From Clostridia bacterium (lineage in GTDB: Bacteria > Bacillota > Clostridia > Oscillospirales > CAG-272): DNA of 12,358 nt. Positions 5,724-12,281 of the stretch are shown piece after piece (the stretch's first letter is position 1; the number at the start of each line of letters is the position of its first letter). The translations under genes were made by a program, and so were the position numbers. The DNA lies in assembly GCA_017382555.1 (NCBI GenBank), contig JAFOAB010000017.1:1-12358 (forward strand), given 5' to 3'. The notes beneath the pieces are model-generated. The model did no database searches, was not told where the DNA came from, and worked only from the letters and a program-made list of their open reading frames with translations.

Positions 5724-7271
5724 ATGGTATCGCCAAGGTGGAACAGTGCCGCCTCGCTGTTACGCGGTTATAAGATTACTTGCGAAAATGTAGTGTGTAG
5801 GCTGCTTGCTCCTGCAGAGATGACGGCAGAGCAGCTTTGCGCAAACGAGGTGTTCGAGGTCGATCTTGTTACCGACGGAAGCGGCGAGTGCCGTGTGTTC
5901 GGGCAGGCTATTCCGTGTAAAAAGGGTGATATTTTCGTTATCCCGCCCGATATTCCGCATAATTGCTTCGTTTCGGAGAAGGGCGCGGAGATGCATATCC
6001 GCCGTATGTATTTCGATATACGCGATTGGGTTGAAGGGCGATTTGCCGATATTGGTAGCGCAAATTACTGCTACGGCATTTTCGGTGGCGGCTCCGTTAT
6101 TGCGTACGCTACTCTTAACGCAAGCGCTTGCAACGATATTTCCATCGTGATGGAAAATATCGCCTGCGAGATCGCGACCAAAAAACAGAATTGGGAATGC
6201 GCGGTACGTGCACAGCTTCAGATGCTTTTTATCACGCTTGGCAGATATATCGGCGAGGCGGAGCACAGCCAAAACGGCATTTCCAAGGAGTGGCATAACG
6301 TCGGCGTTGCCGTGCGAATGGTTATGGAGGGCTTCGGCAACAGCGAGCTAAGCCTTGAGGCCATTGCGGATGCGCTGTTTATCAGCAAATCGCATCTCAG
6401 CAGACTTTTTAAGGATTTTACGGGCGAGGCGTTTTCCGTATATCTGCGCAATATTCGCCTCAACCACGCCTGCAAGCTTCTTTGCGAAACGGATATGACG
6501 GTCGAGCAGATTGCAAATGCGTGCGGAGTGCGAGACATTAACTCGTTTTATAAAAATTTTCATACAAGCTTCGGTACCACGCCGAGCCAATACAGGTCGA
6601 GCAAAAGATCGGCCAAGGAAAAGGGAGAAAGAATTATGGTTGTGTTGAGCGAAATTTCCGAAAAGCTTCAGCGGGGAAGAGGCAAGATAGTTGCACAGCT
6701 CGTAGAGCAGGCACTTGCCGAGGGTGCCGATCCCGAAAAGATACTTAACGAGGGTCTTCTCTCCGGTATGGACGTTATTGGTGAAAAGTTTAAAAATAAC
6801 GAAATATACGTTCCCGAGGTGCTTGTTGCCGCGCGCGCGATGAATATGGGGGCACAGATACTCAAGCCCCATCTTGCCGCAAACGGTGTTAAGGCGGCGG
6901 GCAAGGTGTGCATCGGCACCGTACACGGCGATTTGCACGATATCGGTAAGAACCTTGTAAAGATGATGATGGAGGGCAAGGGACTTGAGGTCGTTGATCT
7001 CGGCACCGACGTCCCCGCGGAAACGTTTATAAAGACGGCAATTGAAGAAAATTGTCAGGTAATTTGCTGCTCTGCGCTTCTTACCACCACTATGCACGTT
7101 ATGGACGAGGTGGTTAAGGCGGCAGAGGCGGCAGGCATACGCGACAAGGTGAAGATAATGATCGGCGGCGCACCCGTTACAGAGGATTTCTGCAAGCAGA
7201 TAGGTGCGGATGCGTATAGCGACGATGCGGCTACCGCGGCTAATATGGCTGTCGAGTTCTGCAAGGCATAA
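5724..7271 (+). CDS. AraC-family regulator fused in frame to a methyltransferase corrinoid (B12-binding) protein
   Basis: A 515-residue two-part protein. Residues about 40-130 look like the cupin-type sensor of AraC regulators (GDIFVIPPDIPHN, 68-80). Residues about 193-294 are a complete AraC DNA-binding domain with two helix-turn-helix units (LSLEAIADALFISKSHLSRL, 209-228; MTVEQIANACGV, 258-269, then FGTTPSQYR). From residue 305 the chain continues as a full corrinoid shuttle protein of the MtaC/MttC/MtvC class: a helical cap with LNEGLLSGM and GEKFKNNEIYVPEVL, then the Rossmann B12-binding fold with GDLHDIGKN, where Asp403, His405 and Gly408 form the D-x-H-x-x-G motif and His405 would be the cobalt ligand. 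SALLTT and GGAPV complete the fold. GGGAGG (5711-5716) sets the start. No stop codon separates the halves. Two methyltransferases follow 13 nt downstream. Stop-codon loss or a base error is the main alternative to a true fusion. Confidence 0.88.
   Translation: MVSPRWNSAASLLRGYKITCENVVCRLLAPAEMTAEQLCANEVFEVDLVTDGSGECRVFGQAIPCKKGDIFVIPPDIPHNCFVSEKGAEMHIRRMYFDIRDWVEGRFADIGSANYCYGIFGGGSVIAYATLNASACNDISIVMENIACEIATKKQNWECAVRAQLQMLFITLGRYIGEAEHSQNGISKEWHNVGVAVRMVMEGFGNSELSLEAIADALFISKSHLSRLFKDFTGEAFSVYLRNIRLNHACKLLCETDMTVEQIANACGVRDINSFYKNFHTSFGTTPSQYRSSKRSAKEKGERIMVVLSEISEKLQRGRGKIVAQLVEQALAEGADPEKILNEGLLSGMDVIGEKFKNNEIYVPEVLVAARAMNMGAQILKPHLAANGVKAAGKVCIGTVHGDLHDIGKNLVKMMMEGKGLEVVDLGTDVPAETFIKTAIEENCQVICCSALLTTTMHVMDEVVKAAEAAGIRDKVKIMIGGAPVTEDFCKQIGADAYSDDAATAANMAVEFCKA
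6623..6638 (+). promoter_or_regulatory. Internal ribosome binding site and ATG at the regulator/corrinoid junction
   Basis: GGGAG (6623-6627) stands 8 nt before an in-frame ATG (6636-6638, Met305), exactly at the point where free-standing corrinoid proteins begin. The stretch before it is purine-rich (AAGGAAAAGGGAGAAAGAA). The site suggests that a separate corrinoid protein is, or once was, translated from here. Confidence 0.65.
6636..7271 (+). CDS. Possible free-standing corrinoid protein from an internal start
   Basis: Starting at the internal ATG gives a 211-residue protein, the usual size of a MtaC-type methyltransferase corrinoid protein, with the cobalt-ligand His at residue 101. It would carry the methyl group between the two UroD-type methyltransferases encoded just downstream. 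It is nested in the same frame as the long fusion, so the two products could coexist. The stoichiometry argument favours it: a catalytic shuttle is needed in larger amounts than a transcription factor. Whether both forms are made cannot be decided from sequence. Confidence 0.5.
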   Translation: MVVLSEISEKLQRGRGKIVAQLVEQALAEGADPEKILNEGLLSGMDVIGEKFKNNEIYVPEVLVAARAMNMGAQILKPHLAANGVKAAGKVCIGTVHGDLHDIGKNLVKMMMEGKGLEVVDLGTDVPAETFIKTAIEENCQVICCSALLTTTMHVMDEVVKAAEAAGIRDKVKIMIGGAPVTEDFCKQIGADAYSDDAATAANMAVEFCKA

Positions 7272-7284
7272 GAGGAGAATTGCA

Positions 7285-8331
7285 ATGAAAAAGCTATCTG
7301 CCGAGGCACACGCATATTTAAATGATGCGGCGTTGATTGCCGAGCGTGATACGTGGTTTGACCGTATGCGCGATCTGTTTGACGGCAAGGAAAACGAATA
7401 TAATTCAAAAAAGGTATTCACCCTCCACGGTATCGTACCGCGCCCGAAGGATAACTCATATCTTTACACAGATCCCGAGGGATGGGTGACGGACTGCCTT
7501 GAGCTTATGCTTACGCAGAAGCCAACGCTTACCGACGGCTTCACCCCCGTTTGCGTGGAGTTCCCTCCGTATGGAGTGCATTATATTGACAGAATGCTTG
7601 GCGCAAACGTGCATTTCCACGCAGGTCAGTGGAATGCGGATTATCTTACCACGCCCATCGGCTCGCTTGAAATGCCCGACCTTGATAAGGACGAAACGTG
7701 GCAGATGTCCGTCCGTGCCGCAAGAGCGTTCCTTGATGCGGACGTTAAGCTTCCGCTTTTCGGTATGCCCACGCTTTCAAGCGCACTTAACATACTCCTT
7801 AACCTCTACGGTCAGGAGGCGCTTATTGCGATGTACGAGGACGAGGATGCGGTGCGCCACGATCTTGACGTTATAAACACCCTTATACGCACTTTGCACA
7901 GATGGTATATTAACAATATCTCGAAGGAGCAGCTGCAGCCCGTTATTTCATGGGCGCGTACTCAGCCGCCCGGATACGGTCAGCTTTGCGGCTGTACGAC
8001 ACAGCTTCTTGGCGGAGATATGTACCGCGAGTTTATTGCAGAGCTTGATAATGCATTGCTCGGAGAATACGAAAACGGCGGTATGATACACCTTTGCGGC
8101 TCTCATACACAGCATATGGAGACCTTCCGCAATATGAAAAATCTGCGCTCCATACAGCTGAACGACCGTGCGGCAGAGGATCTTGCGCTGTATCTTGAGG
8201 GGCTGCGCGAGGATCAGATACTGTACGTAAATCCCTGCGCGGGAATGCCCGTGGAGAAGATAGTGGAGATCTCGGGTGGAGAGCGCGTTGTGCTTGTGAA
8301 GAGCTGTCCCGCGCCCGATAAGCCCGTTTGA
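7285..8331 (+). CDS. UroD-superfamily methyltransferase, divergent (candidate substrate:corrinoid methyltransferase)
   Basis: A 348-residue protein of the uroporphyrinogen decarboxylase-like superfamily, which includes cobalamin-dependent methyltransferases. The C-terminal half shows WARTQPPGYGQL (223-234), then GGMIHLCGSH (265-274), where His269 and Cys271 form the H-x-C half of the zinc site; Cys341 in VKSCPAP or Cys318 in NPC could be the third ligand. It is clearly different from the second methyltransferase downstream and lacks the MtaA/MtbA N-terminal pattern, so I infer that it demethylates the primary substrate, as UroD-type MT1 proteins do in acetogen O-demethylase systems. The substrate is unknown. 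AGAGGAG (7271-7277) precedes the ATG, which lies 13 nt after the corrinoid gene and 12 nt before the next gene. A true HemE role is unlikely in this context. Confidence 0.82.
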   Translation: MKKLSAEAHAYLNDAALIAERDTWFDRMRDLFDGKENEYNSKKVFTLHGIVPRPKDNSYLYTDPEGWVTDCLELMLTQKPTLTDGFTPVCVEFPPYGVHYIDRMLGANVHFHAGQWNADYLTTPIGSLEMPDLDKDETWQMSVRAARAFLDADVKLPLFGMPTLSSALNILLNLYGQEALIAMYEDEDAVRHDLDVINTLIRTLHRWYINNISKEQLQPVISWARTQPPGYGQLCGCTTQLLGGDMYREFIAELDNALLGEYENGGMIHLCGSHTQHMETFRNMKNLRSIQLNDRAAEDLALYLEGLREDQILYVNPCAGMPVEKIVEISGGERVVLVKSCPAPDKPV

Positions 8332-8343
8332 TGAGGATCAGCT

Positions 8344-9354
8344 ATGAAAGAAAATATTAAAAAGCTGCTTGAAAGTGCGGCAAGCGCGGATAAAAAACGG
8401 GCGCTGCCGATACTCTCCTTTCCCGCGGCTCAGAGGCTTGGCGTTACTGTCGAGGCGCTTTGCAAGGATGCGGAGCTTCAGGCAAGAGCAATAGAGACTG
8501 TTGCGGGCTCTACGGCAACGCTTGCCGCCATCAGCCTTATGGATCTTTCCGTGGAGGCGGAGGCGTTCGGTGCCGAGGTGCGTTTTGCGCCGGATGAGGT
8601 GCCCGCAATCACGGGTACCCTTGTCACCTGCGAGGCGGAGGCGGACGCGCTTTGCGTTCCCACACTTGATGCGGGCAGGGCGGGCGTATGCATTGAGGGT
8701 ATTCGTCTTGCATCGGAGCGCATAAAGGATAAGCCCGTGCTTGCGGGTATTATCGGTCCATTTTCGCTTGCGGGCAGACTTATGGACGTCACGGAGATTA
8801 TGTACCTTTGCTTTGACGAGCCCGAAACGGTTGAAAAGGTGCTTGAAAAAGCAACGGAATATTTGATATCTTACGCAAAGGCGTTTAAAAACGTAGGCGC
8901 ATCGGGTATAGTTATGGCAGAGCCGCTTGCCGGTATAATGAGCCCCGCAATGGCGGAGGAATTTTCCGTGCCTTACGTTAAAAAAATAATTGATGCCGTG
9001 CAGGATGACGATTTTGCCGTTATTTATCATAACTGCGGAAATGCCGTGCTTGGAATGCTTGACGGTATTCTCTCGCAGGGAGCGGCGGCTTACCACTTCG
9101 GTAATGCGGTGGATATGGCAGAGGTGCTTGAGAAGGCACCCTCCGATATTATCTGTATGGGTAATATCGACCCCGTTGCGCAGTTTGCGGATGGTACTCC
9201 CGAGGGTATGCGCGATGCCGTTAACGCATTGCTTGATAAGTGTGGAAATAAGCCGAATTTTGTCATCTCCTCGGGCTGTGATATTCCGCACCACGCAAGC
9301 TGGGCGAATATAAACGCGTTTTTTGATGCCGTTGAAGCTTGGCACCGGGGATAA
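8344..9354 (+). CDS. MtaA/MtbA-type methylcorrinoid methyltransferase (UroD superfamily)
   Basis: A 336-residue UroD-fold methyltransferase of the type that removes the methyl group from a methylated corrinoid protein and passes it to an acceptor: coenzyme M in methanogens, and probably tetrahydrofolate or another acceptor in bacteria. The N-terminal part (SFPAAQRLGVT, 25-35; MDLSVEAEAFGAEVRF, 66-81) is typical of MtaA/MtbA relatives. The zinc site is complete: His229 and Cys231 in YHNCGN, and Cys312 in SSGCDIPH. The 80-residue gap between Cys231 and Cys312 is close to that in archaeal MtbA. GAGGA (8333-8337) lies 6 nt before the ATG, and only 12 nt separate it from the preceding gene, so the two are co-translated from one transcript. 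A terminator follows the stop. It may instead act as a second substrate-specific methyltransferase. Confidence 0.87.
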   Translation: MKENIKKLLESAASADKKRALPILSFPAAQRLGVTVEALCKDAELQARAIETVAGSTATLAAISLMDLSVEAEAFGAEVRFAPDEVPAITGTLVTCEAEADALCVPTLDAGRAGVCIEGIRLASERIKDKPVLAGIIGPFSLAGRLMDVTEIMYLCFDEPETVEKVLEKATEYLISYAKAFKNVGASGIVMAEPLAGIMSPAMAEEFSVPYVKKIIDAVQDDDFAVIYHNCGNAVLGMLDGILSQGAAAYHFGNAVDMAEVLEKAPSDIICMGNIDPVAQFADGTPEGMRDAVNALLDKCGNKPNFVISSGCDIPHHASWANINAFFDAVEAWHRG

Positions 9355-9379
9355 TAGAAAGATAAGAGAAAAGAAATCA

Positions 9380-9427
9380 GCTTGTGGCATCTGCTCTAAG
9401 GCAGGTGCCACAAGCCGTTTTGTTTTT
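9380..9427 (+). terminator. Intrinsic terminator of the corrinoid methyltransferase operon
   Basis: GCTTGTGGCATCTGC (9380-9394) pairs with GCAGGTGCCACAAGC (9401-9415) in a 15 bp stem with one G-T wobble and a 6-nt loop, followed by a T-rich tail (9418-9427). Confidence 0.9.
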
Positions 9428-9605
9428 TGTGAAGGGTGGATATGGAATCCGCCTATACGTGTCTAAATTGCTTTATTTGCAACCTGATCGTTGGTATCCG
9501 TCATTTTGGAGGTGTGGTTTTTGTCAACGGTTCGATTTTTTTGCAGTATTTGTTGGAAAACATTGCAATTTTCGGGTCAGAAAAAACGCTTATTCGGTTA
9601 TATGC
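9428..9605. other. Non-coding stretch without a recognisable gene
   Basis: Between the terminator and the ABC ATPase remnant I see no homology to known proteins, no strong promoter and no structured RNA. Short open frames cross it in all three plus-strand frames. It is best read as the junction left by the deletion that removed the front of the ATPase gene and whatever preceded it. Confidence 0.5.
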
Positions 9606-10001
9606 AATCTGCTGCTCGATCTCAGGGAGGAGTTCGGACTTACTTATCTGTTTATCTCCCACAATCTTTCGCTTATCAAGCACATAACCGACCATATGAG
9701 CGTAATGTACCTCGGAGAGGTTAGGGAAAGCGGAAGAACGGAGGAGATATTCGAAAATCCGCAAACTCCGTACACGGAGGCGCTGATGTCGGCAATTCTG
9801 GAGGTAAATCCCTCAAAGGCGCGTGAGCGCATCATCCTTACGGGTGAGGCGAGATCCCCCATCGATCCGCCGGATCTTTGCCGATTTGCAAACAGATGCC
9901 CCAAGGCGTGCGAAAAATGCCGTACCGTACCGCTTCCCCCTGCCATGAGCGTGGGCGAGGAGCATATGGCAAGATGCCACCGCATCGGAAACGGAGAGTA
10001 A
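9606..10001 (+). pseudogene. C-terminal remnant of an oligopeptide/dipeptide ABC transporter ATPase (OppF/DppF type)
   Basis: About 131 codons of the C-terminal part of a peptide-importer ATPase remain. The recognisable sequence opens at NLLLDLREEFGLTY, passes the H-loop in FISHNLS (His at 9660-9662), then SVMYLGEV and ENPQTPYTEALMSAI. It ends with the oligopeptide-transporter C-terminal domain: LTGEARSPIDPPDLCRFANR followed by CPKACEKC, with the Cys residues often found there. Walker A, Q-loop, ABC signature and Walker B, roughly the first 190 residues of a normal protein, are missing, so ATP hydrolysis is impossible. The frame stays open upstream but codes nothing recognisable. The stop overlaps the ribosome binding site of the next gene, so the two were once in one operon. 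The reading frame has not decayed, which suggests a recent deletion. Confidence 0.85.
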
Positions 10002-10002
10002 T

Positions 10003-10671
10003 ATGGAAGAGCTTAACTGCCCCTGCAGACCCGAATGCCCCAATTACGGCAAATGCCGCGAGTGCATTGCCGCACACGCAAAATACTACACCGTTCCGCA
10101 TTGCATAAAAACGATGCAGAACGAAATGAAGGAAAAGCATCTCCATCCGCAGAATCCGCATATAAAGAAAACCCTTCCGGAGAGGATAGAGGAGTTCTTT
10201 GCCGCTAATCCCGAGGCGCATCTGCGCTCGGCGGCGGAGGAATTGAAGATTACCGACTGGCAGCTGCTCGACGGTATGAAAAATGCAATTCCCGTACCCG
10301 TTGAGGACTTTGACGCGGTCTACGGTGCGCTTGCAGAGCTTGATAAGGTTATGCTTCACCTTGATACGGGCAGTGCGGTGCTTCAGCTCACCTGCGCACT
10401 CCCCGCGGCAATGGATATGAGAGGCACGAAAATTATCAAGGCCGCAAGCGGAGAGATGGAGCTTACCTCCCTCATATTCGCAAAAAATCTTTACGCGATA
10501 TTCCTTGTGCGCGAAACGCTTTACGGCGGCAAGGAGAGCCTCAGCGTTGCGTTTGTAAACGAGGATGAAAGCACAGCGCTTTCCGTTTACCTGCGCAGAG
10601 GTGCAGACAACACGGTAGAACCCAAATCCAAGGAGACGTTCGAGGCTCTTTGGGAAAAATATACTCTTTAA
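10003..10671 (+). CDS. HutX/ChuX-like heme utilisation protein with a Cys-rich N-terminal segment
   Basis: A 222-residue cytoplasmic protein. Residues about 60-222 match the HutX/ChuX family of intracellular heme carriers: a short helical start (ERIEEFFAANPEAHLRSAAE), a region around FDAVYGALAELDKVMLHLDT, and the family-typical stretch NLYAIFLVRETLYGGKESLS followed by VAFVNEDE and VYLRRG. Ahead of this is a compact Cys-rich segment with Cys6, Cys8, Cys12, Cys18, Cys21, His25 and Cys34, a pattern similar to the small DUF6485 proteins and able to hold a metal or Fe-S cluster. Start at ATG 10003, one base after the stop of the ATPase remnant, with GGAGAG at 9993-9998. The lipoprotein gene follows 16 nt later. 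The HutX match is made by eye and is distant; a heme role is inferred. Confidence 0.72.
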   Translation: MEELNCPCRPECPNYGKCRECIAAHAKYYTVPHCIKTMQNEMKEKHLHPQNPHIKKTLPERIEEFFAANPEAHLRSAAEELKITDWQLLDGMKNAIPVPVEDFDAVYGALAELDKVMLHLDTGSAVLQLTCALPAAMDMRGTKIIKAASGEMELTSLIFAKNLYAIFLVRETLYGGKESLSVAFVNEDESTALSVYLRRGADNTVEPKSKETFEALWEKYTL

Positions 10672-10687
10672 TTAAGGAGAAAAAACC

Positions 10688-11167
10688 ATGAAACGCATTA
10701 TTATCGCACTTCTTATCGCCGCATTTATGCTTTCCGCAGTTGCTTGCGGCAACACAACTCCCGCAACCACCGACCCCGTTACCACGGAAGCTCCCGCAAC
10801 CGATGCTCCCGCAACCGATGCCCCTGCAGCTGATGCAGACGTTTACACCGTTGCGGCAGGTAACTATGCAGGCGCATATACCAAGGAAAGTGCAATGGCG
10901 GGTACCGTTGTTTACAATTACAGCGCAACCGTAGGCGCTGACGGAGCTTTCTCCTACAGCGTTAAGTTCGCTATGGACGGTCAGGATATGGACGGCGCAT
11001 CCGCAACCGGCACCTACAAGATCGATGGCGATAAGTTCATCTTCACCGATTCCGAGGGCACCGTTACCGAGGGTAAGATCACCGCAGAAAATACCGTAGT
11101 TATCTCCCTCAAGGCTTCCGCAATGGCAACCTCTCCATACGAGATAACACTCACCCTTTCCAAGTAA
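10688..11167 (+). CDS. Small lipoprotein of unknown function
   Basis: A 159-residue lipoprotein: signal peptide from MKRIIIALLI, lipobox AVAC with Cys20, then a linker with PATDA-type repeats (residues 24-51), and a C-terminal domain of about 105 residues. That domain is rich in beta-strand-like stretches (VVYNYSATVG, FSYSVKF, GTYKIDGDKFIFTD, VTEGKIT, ISLKAS), suggesting a small beta-barrel or sandwich; I do not recognise the family. The signal and linker resemble the two large binding lipoproteins in style but are not homologous beyond that. AAGGAGA (10674-10680) precedes the ATG by 7 nt, and the gene is co-transcribed with the HutX-like gene. It would sit on the outer face of the membrane; a link to heme or iron rests on context only. 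Confidence 0.82.
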   Translation: MKRIIIALLIAAFMLSAVACGNTTPATTDPVTTEAPATDAPATDAPAADADVYTVAAGNYAGAYTKESAMAGTVVYNYSATVGADGAFSYSVKFAMDGQDMDGASATGTYKIDGDKFIFTDSEGTVTEGKITAENTVVISLKASAMATSPYEITLTLSK

Positions 11168-11175
11168 GAACATAA

Positions 11176-11219
11176 AAGGGGATGTAAAAAAAGTTCCAGC
11201 CATTTTTTCCTATCCCCTT
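11176..11219 (+). other. Bipartite hairpin ahead of the terminator
   Basis: AAGGGGAT (11176-11183) pairs with ATCCCCTT (11212-11219), and inside it seven A (11186-11192) face six T (11203-11208) across a GTTCCAGCCA loop. It lies one base before the next hairpin. On RNA it would form a tandem structure that could protect the 3' end of the message. Confidence 0.5.
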
Positions 11220-11220
11220 A

Positions 11221-11261
11221 GGGCTGTAAAGAAACTTGTGTTTCTTTACAGCCCCTTTTTT
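11221..11261 (+). terminator. Intrinsic terminator of the HutX-like/lipoprotein unit
   Basis: A perfect 15 bp stem, GGGCTGTAAAGAAAC (11221-11235) against GTTTCTTTACAGCCC (11240-11254), with a TTGT loop and six T (11256-11261). Confidence 0.92.
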
Positions 11262-11262
11262 A

Positions 11263-11291
11263 TTGACTTGCACGTGCTTTTTGTGTAAAAT
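11263..11291 (+). promoter_or_regulatory. Sigma-70-type promoter for the membrane protein gene
   Basis: -35 TTGACT (11263-11268), 17 bp spacer, -10 TAAAAT (11286-11291). The -35 box starts one base after the T run of the preceding terminator, so the two units are packed back to back. Confidence 0.78.
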
Positions 11292-11316
11292 TAAATTACA
11301 AACACGGGGGCAAGAT

Positions 11317-12273
11317 ATGAAAAATAAATTCAGCTTATATATATTCGCCGCTTCTCTTTTTATCGTCGGTACGGCATGTGGAGTAAGGCTTTTTGTATGG
11401 GGACTTGATGAGATAGAAATGATGTCGACGTCGTCAAGCATCGTTCTCTGCTTTTCCGCTTCGCTTGCGTTTTTTGCGCTCGGATGCCTCGGCTTTATGC
11501 TGTTTACCTTTGGGCGCGGTGCGTTTTTGCGTATAGAGGACGGTAGGGTAAGGGCGCGTTACGGTATGAATCGCACTCTCGATATTCCGATATCGGAGGT
11601 TGAGGACGTTGCCGTTATCGGTAGTGCGCTTCGTATTTTTACCGCAAAAAATGCATATACGGTCACCGCTCCCGCAAGCAAGGAGGACGTTTCCTCACTT
11701 GTCAATTGCGGTAAAAAGCCGTGGGATATAAACGAGCGAAATGAGCGCGCCGCCTATGAAAAGGCAAAAAGGGCACATATCGTTGCGATGACTGCGGTGT
11801 GTATTTTGCTTGCTTCTCTTGTGCTCAACGTTGTACTTTGCTCACAGCTTACGGGCGGAAAGGCACCATCTGAGCTTACACCCGAGGAGGACGTGATTTG
11901 GCTTGCGTTTTACTTTGCCGCGCTTCTTGCAATCATCGCCTCGTTCTTTGTAGCGGATAGGGCGGGCAAGCTTACGCTGGAAAGAGAGCGCCGTATGCGC
12001 CGTATCGACTCGTATATGGGTTATATGCACCGTTATGACGGCGTTGACACCGGAAGCACACAGCGCATCGTGCTTTTTGACAGCTATCGCATTCGCGCAC
12101 ACGTAAAGTACATTTACGGAAGCTTTGTTTTTGATATGGAGCTTATCGACCCCGTAAGCGGGGAATGGGTGCTTGCCGAATCGGAGGTGTATGACACGCG
12201 CGAGGAGGCTCTTGCGGCTGTTGATACGAAGCTTGGTAACGCGCCGGTAAACGAGGATAAGCTTTTTAATTAA
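11317..12273 (+). CDS. Membrane protein with four predicted helices and a PH-like loop, function unknown
   Basis: A 318-residue protein with four hydrophobic segments, at about residues 7-30, 42-66, 152-177 and 193-214. Between helices 2 and 3 lies a soluble part (69-120) with short strands, including FLRIEDGRVRARYG and LDIPISEVEDVAV, which recalls bacterial PH-like domains such as those of YdbS-type proteins; the match is weak. The C-terminal 100 residues are charged, soluble and probably cytoplasmic (RERRMRRI just after helix 4), ending in strands such as GSFVFDMELIDPVSGEWVLA. GGGGG (11306-11310) precedes the ATG by 6 nt; upstream in-frame starts lie inside the terminator and promoter and are rejected. 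It has its own promoter and no evident functional link to its neighbours. Confidence 0.8.
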   Translation: MKNKFSLYIFAASLFIVGTACGVRLFVWGLDEIEMMSTSSSIVLCFSASLAFFALGCLGFMLFTFGRGAFLRIEDGRVRARYGMNRTLDIPISEVEDVAVIGSALRIFTAKNAYTVTAPASKEDVSSLVNCGKKPWDINERNERAAYEKAKRAHIVAMTAVCILLASLVLNVVLCSQLTGGKAPSELTPEEDVIWLAFYFAALLAIIASFFVADRAGKLTLERERRMRRIDSYMGYMHRYDGVDTGSTQRIVLFDSYRIRAHVKYIYGSFVFDMELIDPVSGEWVLAESEVYDTREEALAAVDTKLGNAPVNEDKLFN

Positions 12274-12281
12274 AAGCCGCC

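Noticed and set aside
7285..9354. The two UroD-family genes as heme biosynthesis uroporphyrinogen decarboxylases (HemE)
   Set aside because: Both have a zinc-type H-x-C motif, lie directly behind a corrinoid protein gene, and no other heme synthesis genes are present.
9521..9549. Possible promoter (TTGTCA, 17 bp, CAGTAT) for the HutX-like gene
   Set aside because: The -10 matches the consensus in only three of six positions, so it is not supported well enough to annotate.
9442..9687. Possible small Cys-containing protein ahead of the ABC remnant
   Set aside because: No recognisable family; it overlaps the ATPase remnant in another frame, and the ribosome binding site is poor.
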